Part shown: positions 33,105-43,139 of the stretch, in pieces | Numbering within the stretch: the stretch's first letter is position 1 | Layout of the letters: every line of letters begins with the position of its first letter | Assembly: GCA_019009955.1 (NCBI GenBank) | Contig: CM032229.1 | Location: 195,889,501 to 195,953,500, forward strand | Origin: Riptortus pedestris | Taxonomy: Eukaryota; Arthropoda; Insecta; Hemiptera; Alydidae | Reading direction: 5' to 3' | Length of the DNA: 64,000 nucleotides | The notes under the pieces: generated by a model | Database searches by the model: none | Told to the model about the DNA's origin: nothing | The model's input: only the letters and a program-made list of their open reading frames with translations | Position numbers and translations under genes: made by a program

Positions 33105-35018
33105 TCAAAAATGGCCTGGTGTCAGAACATCAGACTCCATAGGAGATGTAGACAATGGTGTTAGCGGTCTGGAATTCAAGACAGCTTCAATTCGATGCAT
33201 TAGTGTGTTGATCTCTTCATAGGTTAGGCATCTATTGCCAATTATCTTGGTCAGGTGACTTTTGGCCGATTTAACAGCCGCTTCCCAGAGGCCACCCATT
33301 GAAGGCATTCCAGGGCTGTTGAAATGCCACCTAATGTCCTTCTTGGCAAGCGCTGTTTCAAGCTCAGAACAGTTGAGGCATCCTGTAAGCTCACGGAAAT
33401 ATCGTGAAGCACCCTTAAAGTTTGTTCCACAATCTGAGGAGACATCACTTGGGAATCCTCTCCGGACACAAAACCTATCAAAAGCATCGAGAAAGGCCGG
33501 AGTAGATAATTCCGTTACTATCTCAAAATGTGTTGCCTTGACACAAAAACAAATAAAAACAACCAAATAACCTTTGACAATTTTTGCACCTTTACGCTTG
33601 TGCTCCTTAATAGAGAATGGACCGGCACTATCAATTCCGACGTGAGAGAATACTTTGGACTGAACCACTCTAGGCTTTGGCAACTGCCCCATTTGTGGTT
33701 GCAGGAAGGCAGCCCTGTACCTAGTGCACGTGAGGCATCTGTGAATTCTCTGTCGTATCACTGTCCTAGCTGAAAGGATCCAAAATCTTCTTCTCAGTAA
33801 AGACAACAAATTACCAGGACCAACATGAAGGTAGTTCACGTGGTAATAATCAATTATCAAGTGAGTCAAAAGACTATGCTTCGGCAACAAGTATTGATTC
33901 TTGCTACTATCAGGCAATCTAGCATTCTTAAGTCGTCCAGCTACTCTAAGAATGTTGTTCTCATCTATATAGGGACATAATAGACGAAGAGATTTGGGAC
34001 AACTCCCAGTTGTTTTCGATGTCATCAGCCTTACTTCATCAGCAAAATGATGACCTTGTACTTCCCTGACAAGTATATTCAAAGATAGAGCAAGTTCTTC
34101 TTGGGTTAAACCACCTTTTAGTCTGGTTTCAGGAAGTTTGCGACGACAATTAACAGAGAATCTGATCACATACGCAAGAACTCTTTTGAGTTTGCCAAAA
34201 CAAGAAATCCTGTCTATCAGATTAAGAACCGAGTTCTCTTCACTAGAGACCATAATCGGGTTGACAAATAAAGTTTTGGACTTAGCTTCAGGAAGTTTAC
34301 TCATGGGAACTTTGTCGAACTCCGAAATACACCATTCATGGATGGGTTCCTTACACCACGGAGGGCCTTCCCACCATAGCTTGTTATCAATGATCATGTC
34401 TGGGGTCAAGCCTCTACAGGCAACATCGGCTGGGTTGTCAGCACTACTGATATGACGAAGACTAATTGGCACTGGCGAGTCTAAGACACTAGCAACTCTG
34501 TGAGCGACAAAAATCTTTAAATTACAAGGTCGCTCCTTAAGCCATGACAAAACAATAGTAGAGCCACACCAGGCGAAAACTGCTATAGTTTTGTTTAAGG
34601 AACTTAGGGCTGAGTGTACACTCACAATTAAGTCCTTTAATAGCATAGCACCAAGTAACTCCAATTTAGGCATTGTAATTGTTTTCACAGGAGCCAATCT
34701 AGTCTTAGAGGCAAGCAGGCGTACTTCGCCATGCTGATCTAAGCTCCCAATTCGAGCATAGACAACTGCTGAGTAGCCGAGTTCGCTGGCATCAACACCC
34801 ACAAATCTTGGGATTGTGACGTTCGACAACAAATATAGATTATTGACACAATGCAACCATTTGCTAAGAATATGTTCCTCTATAGGATTATCCCAGTCGT
34901 AGTCCATTATCCACAAGGATTGGAAGAAGGACTTCATGAAAAAAACAACAGGAGCAACAAAACCCATGGGATCAAATACCTTAGCGGTTACGGATAAGAC
35001 AATTCTCTTAGTCACCAC
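33105..35018 (-). CDS. BEL/Pao pol: RT thumb, RNase H and integrase
   Basis: An uninterrupted 637-codon frame. It opens with VTAKVFDPMGFVAPV, the block that follows the RT palm in BEL/Pao. The RNase H-like part has FVGVDASELGYSAVVYA, KLELLGAMLL, and SSADNPADVACRGL. An integrase zinc-binding module follows with HVNYLHVGPG and CLTCTRYRA (HHCC). The catalytic core has GIDSAGPF (Asp), SSDCGTNFKGA (Asp; the family usually has SDNGT) and GGLWEAAVKSAK (Glu). It is the longest intact coding piece of the window, but it is part of a polyprotein and lacks the RT active site in frame, so no independent function is expected. Confidence 0.9.
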   Translation of the reverse strand: MVTKRIVLSVTAKVFDPMGFVAPVVFFMKSFFQSLWIMDYDWDNPIEEHILSKWLHCVNNLYLLSNVTIPRFVGVDASELGYSAVVYARIGSLDQHGEVRLLASKTRLAPVKTITMPKLELLGAMLLKDLIVSVHSALSSLNKTIAVFAWCGSTIVLSWLKERPCNLKIFVAHRVASVLDSPVPISLRHISSADNPADVACRGLTPDMIIDNKLWWEGPPWCKEPIHEWCISEFDKVPMSKLPEAKSKTLFVNPIMVSSEENSVLNLIDRISCFGKLKRVLAYVIRFSVNCRRKLPETRLKGGLTQEELALSLNILVREVQGHHFADEVRLMTSKTTGSCPKSLRLLCPYIDENNILRVAGRLKNARLPDSSKNQYLLPKHSLLTHLIIDYYHVNYLHVGPGNLLSLLRRRFWILSARTVIRQRIHRCLTCTRYRAAFLQPQMGQLPKPRVVQSKVFSHVGIDSAGPFSIKEHKRKGAKIVKGYLVVFICFCVKATHFEIVTELSTPAFLDAFDRFCVRRGFPSDVSSDCGTNFKGASRYFRELTGCLNCSELETALAKKDIRWHFNSPGMPSMGGLWEAAVKSAKSHLTKIIGNRCLTYEEINTLMHRIEAVLNSRPLTPLSTSPMESDVLTPGHF

Positions 35019-35811
35019 TCTTCAAGGTTGCAACTGAGGAAATGTGGAACGACAAAAAATCAAGATTAGAATCCCAATGAATTCCGAGAATTTTCTCTGA
35101 ATTGTCTTGTTTTGGATCAAGAATTATGTTAGTTTCTTTAAGCTCCTCAGGAATCGAATCTAAGACTACAGGAACACTGGAGACCCATTTTCTCACCAAA
35201 AATCCGCCAGCCTTGAGCATACTGATGACTTCATCCACAAGTTCTCTCGCCTCTTCTATTGAGCTGGCACCACTGAGAAGGTCATCAACGAAAAAATCCC
35301 TTGGAACAACTTTTTCAGCACTGGGGATGCTTATGTCCTTCATTCAAAGCATTCTGGACTAAAGACCGCAGAGCGAACCATAAGTATTGGTGACTAAATC
35401 ATTATCCTCTATCGGGTCGCCTGGCTCAAACCTGAACAAAATATGTTGATATGACCGATGTTCAGAGATGATATACACCATAAGATACATCTTGGCAATT
35501 TCTCCCAACTAAGCCACACGGTGAAATCTGAAACGAAGCAGAATATCGAATAAGCTCTGTTGCAAAGCTGGACCTTTTAGCAAACAACAATTATGACTGA
35601 ACCCAGAAGTAGTTGGTGCACTACTGTCAAACACAACTCGACATTGAGTGGTTGTAGAGTCATTGTAAACATCTAAATGAGGAATACAACACTTGCCACT
35701 TCCTAATGTCACTTTCTGCATATGACCCATCTTCATGTACTCATTCATAAATGCATTGTAACCCTTTCTCATGTCTGGAGATCTAGATAAAGCCTTTTCT
35801 AAAACGAGCAA
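35008..35811 (-). pseudogene. BEL/Pao reverse transcriptase palm, broken
   Basis: The piece 35811-35509 has RVVFDSSAPTTSGFSHN and LLKGPALQQSLFDILLRFR, the first RT blocks. The middle (35508-35344, other frame) reads YLMVYIISEHRSYQHILFR and DPIEDNDLVTNTYG. The last piece (35343-35008) has FFVDDLLSGASSIEEARELV, the YVDD-type active site as FVDD, and an ILGIHWD block. RT would copy the element RNA. The breaks at about 35510 and 35345 prevent a full product. Confidence 0.85.
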
Positions 35812-36006
35812 CCTTTTTTTGAATTAATGAACAAATCACCTAGGTTGTCTATATTATGTTTACTCAAAATGGGAGAGTTATATCTACCTTCGGGGGAACG
35901 AAAAAAACAATTCTTTGTATTGGTCTTCAGCCAATTGCTCTTCTTCACTCAAAAGGTTAACTTTACTTTGAGTACCTACACTTTCACACTGCCAAAATTC
36001 GGAAAC

Positions 36007-36238
36007 TTATTCATTGAGACCAGAATCATTGGTTTTCGTCATCAGAAAGTTGCAGAGTAAGGAACTATTTGTGTTACAATAGACTTTGCCAGTGACTACA
36101 TAACCAAAAACTGCCGGGTAGGCCGCAGCTGAGCCGACTCTAACAATAGGACCATCCTTTATGATCTCATAATAGATAGAGGTCTGCACCAATTTAAATA
36201 ACAATCTTAGTAGAAGATTCAACTAATACGTCGCTTAA
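36007..36238 (-). pseudogene. BEL/Pao protease C-terminus, beyond the piggyBac insert
   Basis: In minus sense the sequence past the insertion reads a SDVLVESSTKIVI segment, then (frame change) IGADLYYEIIKDGPI and AAYPAVFGYVVTGKVY, matching the IGAD...FGW-x-x-SG segment that follows the catalytic part in BEL/Pao (peptidase A17) proteins. It joins across the insert to 37377-37533. Confidence 0.75.
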
Positions 36239-37372
36239 CACGTTCAGGACGGACATCAAAAATGTGGTCTATCCACAAGTACGGCACGGGGTCTATTGAC
36301 CCCGTGGTGGCAACTATGCAAGGACGGCACGGGGTCAATCGTCCCCGTACTTATGGCCCCATTTAATTCACTTCTACAACTCGTAAAATGAAATAAATTG
36401 CCATTTTCAAACCTTTTTTTACTCTTTGGACATCAAAAAATATATGGCAGTCGCAGGCCGTGTGTTCATCAATTTTTTGTTACTGACTTAGAAATGAATA
36501 TTTACCTTACATTTTTCACCTTATTGGGAACTGTTTTTTCTCTTTGTGTGATAGTTTTGGTGATCAACAAAGGATTTTAAATTTTTTTTTATACTTTAAA
36601 ATGGGTGAATATGAATTAAACTTAAATTACGACACATTAGAATCAAAATTTATTAGTTTATAAAGATAAAATTACAAAATGAGAAAAACAAACTAGGAAC
36701 TAGGAGTTTAAGCAAATAATTGGAAAATAAACATAATAAAGAAAAAATATGACTAAACAAATAATTATTTTGTAATTAACAATTCTTCATTATCACAATG
36801 GTTAGGACATAGATTTATGGCAGTTGTTGAAGCATTGTAGACAAAGTGACTTCATGTTGCACTCTTCACAATACGTTATAACTTTTTTGTCTGCTTCTTT
36901 AGAGGACAATGTTTTTCTTAATTTTTCGAAACACTTTTTAATAAAGCTAAATCTACTAATTGTCGGCCACGTGATTTGCTCATTATACAGATTAATGTTT
37001 CGAAACGACAGCAAAAAGTAAACGAAATGGGAGGGACGCGTTCTGTCATTTATATAAGCCTTGTAAATAACAGAACAAGTGGTTCAGAGGAAAAGCACGG
37101 GAAATAACACGGGGCTATATGAGCCCGTGCCGGACTAGAGCCCAAATACCACTCTCCAGGCCGGCACGGGGTCATAAAGCCCCGTGCATTTTTTCAATGA
37201 TATACGACGTATTTTTTGGATTTGAAATGCATAAACGTACTATTTTTAATTATATTTACTAGTACAAAGCAAAAACCGTCAAAGTATTTTTTGAACATTT
37301 ATCTTCAAAACCGACCCGTCCTGGGAGACAGTTACGTACGGGGTCAATTGACCCCGTGCCGTCCTTAACGTG
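36239..37372 (-). mobile_element. Non-autonomous piggyBac element C, nested in the BEL element
   Basis: TTAA sits on both sides (36235-36238 and 37373-37376). Ends are CACGTTCAGGACGGACAT and, from the right, CACGTTAAGGACGGCACG, a clear inverted repeat. Several subterminal copies of CGGCACGGGGTCAAT-like motifs, some palindromic (GGGGTCAATTGACCCCG), lie within 150 bp of each end. The element interrupts BEL protease coding, and the BEL reading resumes on each side, so the insertion is the younger event. Only the transposase C-terminus remains inside. Confidence 0.92.
36802..37014 (-). pseudogene. piggyBac transposase cysteine-rich C-terminus (element C)
   Basis: The last 50 codons read SRFSFIKKCFEKLRKTLSS, then YCEECNMKSLCLQCFNNCHK, the CxxC...CxxC...CH pattern of the piggyBac C-terminal domain, which binds the transposon ends. 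The catalytic core is absent. The stop at 36802 and the spacing to the inverted repeat fit a true 3' end. As in element A only this domain is kept. Confidence 0.75.
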
Positions 37373-37376
37373 TTAA

Positions 37377-37840
37377 GTCCAAATCTTTAAATTGCATTTT
37401 TATTGAACTAGGTAGTTTGCTTGGTGGTGGGACAGAAGCAATTCTATGCACAACAATAGCTTCAGTATTAAAACTGTACTCGGTGTTACACCCACAGCCG
37501 ATAAACAAATTGTGGTCACATAACTACCAGTATTTAATTTGAACCAACTCCATAGCAAGTATCAGAGCAATACCTCTTAGACAAACCTAATTCTCTGAAT
37601 AATCTATTAGTTATAAATGACACTTTAGACCCTGAGTCTATAAGGGCTCTAGCCTTTATACTGTTTCCAAATTTATTTTTTATATTGACTATAGCAGTGC
37701 TGAGCAGAACTGAAGCATTAGATTTGCTAGCAGAGCAAGCTACTATGTTTTCACTGTTACTTTCATTGTTATCACTATCTTTTGTATTACTTTTTAAACA
37801 TAACAAACTATTATGCTTTCCCTTACAAGAGCATAATTTA
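37377..37840 (-). pseudogene. BEL/Pao protease region
   Basis: The frame 37806-37534 has VLLSTAIVNIKNKFGNSIKA, then RALIDSGSKVSFITNRL, the D-S-G active site of the BEL/Pao aspartic protease, and LGLSKRY. After a frame change near 37530 the sequence continues CGCNTEYSFNTEAIVVHRI and LPSSIKMQFKDLDL up to the piggyBac insertion. Confidence 0.85.
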
Positions 37841-38428
37841 TTAATTTTGCACTTTTTTAAAAAATGTCCAGAAAAAAAGGCACAAAATGCACAATTTATT
37901 TTCTTTTACAAATTTAAATCGATTAGGTATTTCCATACTAAGAAATTTAGCACAATCAAATATTTTATGTTTGCCTTTACAGCAGTGACAAGGGGTTTTA
38001 TTTGTTCTGATAGATACTGAAGTCAAAACACTCTTATTTGAATTAAATCTATTATTACTGCTAATGGACTTATTATAAATTTCAGTTGAAGGTTTATTTG
38101 GGGAAGCGCATCTATTCAACTTAGAGGCAGCAGAAACAATATGATAATATTTCCTTTTAAACTCACTCAATATTTCTGCCTCTTTTTCTGGTATGTCACT
38201 ATCCATTTCGATATATAAAACCTTAATGTCATCATGAAGATCATCAAATTTCTTTGATAGCCCAGATAGATCTTGAAACCTGCTGGTAAAATCATCTAAC
38301 TTGTCTGTTGACACAACATTAGGCTTTATCTCATTACTTAGGTCAAACAATACATTTAAACTATTTATAACTTCTTGCCTTCTGGCAATATTTAATTTTA
38401 GTTTCCTTTTTTCTCTTTCAAAGGACAT
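37841..38428 (-). pseudogene. BEL/Pao gag, internally shortened
   Basis: It starts MSFEREKRKLKLNIARRQEV with a coiled-coil-like N-terminus (residues 1-95) and EKEAEILSEFKRKYYHIVSA, as in BEL gag. It then jumps within about 40 residues to the CHCCKGKHKIFDC and LCILCL knuckle region. The roughly 200-residue DUF1759 capsid that normally lies between is missing, so the copy has a large internal deletion. It is followed by the protease at 37806. Confidence 0.8.
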
Positions 38429-38845
38429 ATTAGCAACAATTAAACACTAAGTGAGTAATTAAACTGTTTGTTTATGAAGCTATAACCTGAGCTATAACCT
38501 CTGCCTAACAGCTGGGAGGGAAAGGGGCTCTGTCTGATAACAGCTGAGCCGAACAAGTCTAATCTCGTCAGCAAGCAAAGGGTCTCATTAGGAATTAAGC
38601 ACTTCATAAACCATCGAAAACGACATTGCAGTGTATAATATCAAAATAACGAACAATAACGATAATAAAACGATAGTATACCTACAAATAGCGAAAATAA
38701 ATATTCCCTACAAACCAAGCTACAAACAATAAAGGAAGAAAATTTCCAGACATACAAATAAGTCACGAATTGACTTAAATCTACAAATAATTCCGGTCGG
38801 TTAAGACCAAACAACATGTATCCGGCCGGTGGGATCAAAAATAGA
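38429..38845 (-). other. BEL/Pao 5' leader
   Basis: Non-coding stretch between the 5' LTR and the gag start. No clear primer binding site directly next to the LTR was identified. It contains CCACCGGCCGGATAC beside the LTR. Confidence 0.6.
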
Positions 38846-39058
38846 TGTATGCGAAATTTAGTGGACTGTATACTTAACACTGGCTGGTTCCGATGTAAAC
38901 CGACTGGACATGCCTGGTGTAGGGAAAATAACAAGTACTCACGGTATAAGCGCTAGAGCTCGACTGACTGTCTGCTGATCTTGTCCGGCAGGGGCGCCAC
39001 CTGTTGTCTTCTCGATCTAGGAGTTCCCGTAATTTCAAAACCGGACGTACAATTGCCA

Positions 39059-39062
<4 letters not shown>
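38846..39062 (-). repeat. BEL/Pao 5' LTR
   Basis: Same 217-bp length and ends as the left LTR (TGTATGCG...CCAAACA). It is followed by (TA)n. Confidence 0.88.

Positions 39063-39127
<65 letters not shown>
39063..39127. repeat. (TA)n microsatellite, right flank of BEL element
   Basis: About 32 TA units. It forms the boundary between the BEL LTR and a family X copy. Confidence 0.95.
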
Positions 39128-39132
<5 letters not shown>

Positions 39133-39688
39133 CTGTTAACGCTCTAGCGGTCGCAATTTTTGTTTGATCTTTACCAAACTCGGAATTTAATCGTTTTATG
39201 TAAAAAGGAAGATCAAGTTCGTTAATGGCTGAAATCGGACCAGTGGGAGGGGGGGTTTAGAGGGGGGATTTTTGAAAATTCAAAATATCTCCGTTATTAT
39301 GCGTCGGATCGAAAAATTGTATTGAATAAATCTTATTGAAAATTAAATTTACTATAAATCTTGTTCTATACATTTATTCTGTATCTTGAATATTAACCGA
39401 GATATTTGCATTTGTATTCTGCGTATGGTCACCAGTAGGCTATGTTCGGACTTTCCGCCGAGAGCTCTGGCGGCCGTTTCTATAACTATTCGTCCCTCGT
39501 GAATAGGTTTAGAGGTTAGGTTAACTGTTTTTTGGGGCTAGAAACTACTGGGTTATTACGCCCTAAATAATGTTTTAGGATTAGAGGTTTCTTACTACTA
39601 CAGTTGTTATTAGGCAGATTTCTCTATTGTAAAACTTCACGTGGGAAATCTGCTTAGTTTACGCAGCCCCTGCGTGACGGACTTTTGT
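39128..39688 (-). mobile_element. Family X dispersed repeat, long copy
   Basis: Starts TTTGTCTGTTAACGCTCTAG after (TA)n, the same block as at 58619. It contains GGTCGCAATTTTTGTTTGAT, a G-rich run (GTGGGAGGGGGGG) and ATTAACCGAGATATTTGCAT. It ends with GGGAAATCTGCTTAGTTTAC and GACGGACTTTT. No coding. It defines the relation between the two end types of the family. Confidence 0.7.
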
Positions 39689-39699
39689 TTTTTTTATAA

Positions 39700-40212
39700 C
39701 GTATTGAACAGTATAATTCATAATCGTAGAAAGTATTCTATCTTCAGAAGCATGTATGAATAAAAGTTCCTTTCCCTTGATGCAGTAGAAAGCTTAATGG
39801 GGACAACTGTCTTCCGCTATAGGTTTTAGCGTATATCTCATTTATAATTCAATATCCGAAACAAATGTATAGAACAAAAGTTACTCTAAATAAGAAAATA
39901 AACAACTTTTTCTATGTGCATATTTGCCGAAAAACCAATAGGAAACGAAATATTGCTATTTCTAATTTCAGGCTTCCCTTAAAACCCCCTCTCCTGTTTG
40001 TCTCAGAGAATATTAATATAGCCTAAAGTCTAAGTTGGGTTAGTAGTAATATACATAGCAAGTTTCATAAAATTCGGTTTATCCGTGAAAAGGTAACAAA
40101 CAAACAAACACACACGAAAGAAACAAAATGCAGTTATGGTGCCTATGACATGTGAAACGAAAAGTTATCGTGAAATTTCGCGAAAAAAATCAATGTACAG
40201 ACAGAGGTTACA

Positions 40213-40216
<4 letters not shown>
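39700..40216 (-). mobile_element. Non-autonomous Helitron (copy f), 3' side missing
   Basis: In reverse it has the shared 5' block at its right edge (AACCTCTGTCTGTACATTGA in element sense) beside (TA)n. The ATAACTTTTCGTTTCACATG block and the CCAATAGGAAACGAAATATT module follow. The CTAG end is absent on the left. Confidence 0.7.
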
Positions 40217-40264
<48 letters not shown>

Positions 40265-40265
40265 T
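40217..40265. repeat. (TA)n microsatellite
   Basis: About 22 TA units, then ATATATTATT into the retrotransposon. Confidence 0.93.
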
Positions 40266-41372
40266 TATTTTAGCAGTTGCTGGATCGATTGCTGACAGTG
40301 ACTTGGGGCATCACTGATAAGAACAGAAGCATTTTATATAAAGCTTTGTTTGTCCCTATAGTGTGCTACGCTGCTCCAGCCTGGGCTCAAAAAATGTCGA
40401 AAGCGACCAAAAATTTTCTATGCCAAGCCCAAAGAAGAGCTCTCCTCATGGTAACCAGGGCGTATCGGACAGTTTCGAGCGATGCATTGCAGGTGATGGC
40501 TGGCCAGCTTCCGATAGACCTGGAGGTAGCAATGCGGATCGCTATGTACCAAGCAGTCAGGGGGTTGCCTTACAAGATAGGAGAGTCTATCTTCACAATA
40601 GGACAGCAGGACCTTAAAAAAACACTCCACCATATTGAGAAAACCATCTGGGACAGTTGGCAGAGTCGCTGGACCAACTCCAGCAAAGGTAGGATGACCT
40701 ACAAATTTTTCCCAGATGTCAGGACCAGATCTAAGATGACATGGTACGTCCCAGATTTCTTCTCCAGCCAACTTATCAGTGGTCACGGGGACTTTAATAA
40801 TAAACTACATTTCTTCAAACGAAAGGAATCCCCATTGTGCTCCTGCGGCGAGTTGGATACGGCTGACCACGTGATCCTCCAATGTCCGCGTTTCAATGCC
40901 AAGCGTATTCGGCTAATGAGTGCTTTCTCATATGTGAACTGGCCTCCTGAGAGCTACGACATGTTTGTAAACGATGCTGATAGATTTTCAGCCTTCAGGA
41001 CATTTGCCCAAGAGGTGTTGAAAGAAAAGTAAAATTGAATTTATTTGTAAATTATATGTATAGTTTTATGTGAGTTTAGGCTAGTATTTAGGCTATAGGT
41101 ATGTAGGCTAGTTAGTTAGGCTCTTGCTGCCACTTCTTTGAACAGAGGCAAAGGAGTCGCAGCTGCTGAGGACTTTTCGGACTTAAACTAAATCTCCCAA
41201 ATGTTGCACTTTAATGCTTAGCCGTGCTCGGTGAGTTAGGCTAAGTTACCTGGCCCAATCTATGTATTCAAAATTTTATATCTCTTATTAAATGGAGACC
41301 GCTGGTATGGGGAAACCCAAAGGTACAGCGGGGGCAGAGGTGGGGAAAAAAAAAAAAAAAAAAAAAAAAAAA
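40266..41372 (+). mobile_element. 5'-truncated R1-like non-LTR retrotransposon with poly(A)
   Basis: Contains the last 250 codons of ORF2, a 3' untranslated region of about 300 bp, and a tail of about 28 A (41345-41372). Truncation at the 5' end and a poly(A) tail are typical of target-primed reverse transcription. The left side abuts (TA)n. No clear target duplication, because the right side soon becomes satellite. Confidence 0.75.
40277..41032 (+). CDS. R1-like ORF2 C-terminus (5'-truncated)
   Basis: Open for 251 codons. It starts within the coding region with LLTVTWGITDKNRSILYKAL, then YAAPAWAQ, the segment that follows the RT active site in R1-type and related elements. It continues with WDSWQSRWTNSSKGRMTYKF (position about 125), typical of R1 and I relatives. 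The end has CSCGELDTADHVILQCPRF, the CCHC motif near the C-terminus of R1 ORF2. The stop at 41032 is the natural end. The apparent start is only where the truncation falls. RT and endonuclease parts are absent, so it cannot retrotranspose itself. Confidence 0.8.
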   Translation: MLDRLLTVTWGITDKNRSILYKALFVPIVCYAAPAWAQKMSKATKNFLCQAQRRALLMVTRAYRTVSSDALQVMAGQLPIDLEVAMRIAMYQAVRGLPYKIGESIFTIGQQDLKKTLHHIEKTIWDSWQSRWTNSSKGRMTYKFFPDVRTRSKMTWYVPDFFSSQLISGHGDFNNKLHFFKRKESPLCSCGELDTADHVILQCPRFNAKRIRLMSAFSYVNWPPESYDMFVNDADRFSAFRTFAQEVLKEK

Positions 41373-41395
41373 ACAAAAAATGCTGACAGTGTGCA

Positions 41396-43139
41396 GTCCT
41401 CTCTAGTAAGCCAGCCTACTAGTCGATGCTGCTCCAGCACAAGTACGGACCATCTCCTCATTCATTGGTCTGCCTCTGCTTCTTCTATATTCTCTAGCTG
41501 ACCAGTCTATCATCTTCCTGCTACAACTATCTTCATGTCTTCTTTCTGTAGTAAGCCAGCCTACTAGTCGATGCTGCTCCAGCACAAGTATGGACCATCT
41601 CCTCATTCATTGGTCTGCCTCTGCTTCTTCTATATTCTCTAGCTGACCAGTCTATCATCTTCCTGCTACAACTATCTTCATGTCTTCTTTCTGTAGTAAG
41701 CCAGCCTACTAGTCGATGCTGCTCCAGCACAAGTATGGACCATCTCCTCATTCATTGGTCTGCCTCTGCTTCTTCTATATTCTCTAGCTGACCAGTCTAT
41801 CATCTTCCTGCTACAACTATCTTCATGTCTTCTTTCTGTAGTAAGCCAGCCTACTAGTCGATGCTGCTCCAGCACAAGTATGGACCATCTCCTCATTCAT
41901 TGGTCTGCCTCTGCTTCTTCTATATTCTCTAGCTGACCAGTCTATCATCTTCCTGCTACAACTATCTTCATGTCTTCTTTCTGTAGTAAGCCATCCTACT
42001 AGTCGATGCTGCTCCGTCACAAGTACGGACCATCTCCTCATTCATTGGTCTGCCTCTGCTTCTTCTATATTCTCTAGCTGACCAGTCTATCATCTTCCTG
42101 CTACAACTATCTTCATGTCTTCTTTCTGTAGTAAGCCAGCCTACTAGTCGATGCTGCTCCAGCACAAGTACGGACCATCTCCTCATTCATTGGTCTGCCT
42201 CTGCTTCTTCTATATTCTCTAGCTGACCAGTCTATCATCTTCCTGCTACAACTATCTTCATGTCTTCTTTCTGTAGTAAGCCAGCCTACTAGTCGATGCT
42301 GCTCCAGCACAAGTACGGACCATCTCCTCATTCATTGGTCTGCCTCTGCTTCTTCTATATTCTCTAGCTGACCAGTCTATCATCTTCCTGCTACAACTAT
42401 CTTCATGTCTTCTTTCTGTAGTAAGCCAGCCTACTAGTCGATGCTGCTCCAGCACAAGTACGGACCATCTCCTCATTCATTGGTCTGCCTCTGCTTCTTC
42501 TATATTCTCTAGCTGACCAGTCTATCATCTTCCTGCTACAACTATCTTCATGTCTTCTTTCTGTAGTAAGCCAGCCTACTAGTCGATGCTGCCCCAGCAC
42601 AAGTATGGACCATCTCCTCATTCATTGGTCTGCCTCTGCTTCTTCTATATTCTCTAGCTGACCAGTCTATCATCTTCCTGCTACAACTATCTTCATGTCT
42701 TCTTTCTGTAGTAAGCCAGCCTACTTGTCGATGCTGCTCCAACACAAGTACGGACCATCTCCTCATTCATTGGTCTGCCTCTGCTTCTTCTATATTCTCT
42801 AGCTGACCAGTCTATCATCTTCCTGCTACAACTATCTTCATGTCTTCTTTCTGTAGTAAGCTAGCCTACTAGTCGATGCTGCTCCAGCACAAGTACGGAC
42901 CATCTCCTCATTCATTGGTCTGCCTCTGCTTCTTCTATATTCTCTAGCTGACCAGTCTATCATCTTCCTGCTACAACTATCTTCATGTCTTCTTTCTGTA
43001 GTAAGCCAGCCTACTAGTCGATGCTGCTCCAGCACAAGTATGGACCATCTCCTCATTCATTGGTCTGCCTCTGCTTCTTCTATATTCTCTAGCTGACCAG
43101 TCTATCATCTTCCTGCTACAACTATCTTCATGTCTTCTT
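41396..43139. repeat. 145-bp satellite derived from an RTE-like ORF, 12 copies
   Basis: GTAAGCCAGCCTACTAGTCG recurs every 145 bp from 41406 (41551, 41696, 41841 ... 43001). Copies are nearly identical (a few C/T changes in TACGGACC/TATGGACC). In the minus strand each unit encodes RHEDSCSRKMIDWSAREYRR and SRGRPMNEEMV, which is exactly the C-terminal end of the reverse transcriptase at 43140-43735. So the array arose by tandem amplification of the element's coding end. 145 is not a multiple of 3, so frames do not continue from unit to unit. Confidence 0.93.

Larger units (their letters stand above)
32079..39062 (-). mobile_element. BEL/Pao LTR retrotransposon with both LTRs
   Basis: Two 217-bp LTRs bracket minus-strand gag, protease, RT, RNase H and integrase coding, giving a 7.0-kb element in which 1.1 kb is a nested piggyBac element (36239-37372). 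Both flanks are (TA)n, so the target duplication is hidden. By my count the LTRs differ at about 12 of 217 sites. Since the two LTRs are identical at insertion, this copy is not recent, which agrees with its frameshifts. Confidence 0.88.

Noticed and set aside
41403..43056. Twelve separate small genes of about 72 codons
   Set aside because: They are the same fragment of RTE-like coding repeated every 145 bp; the frame does not pass from one unit to the next.
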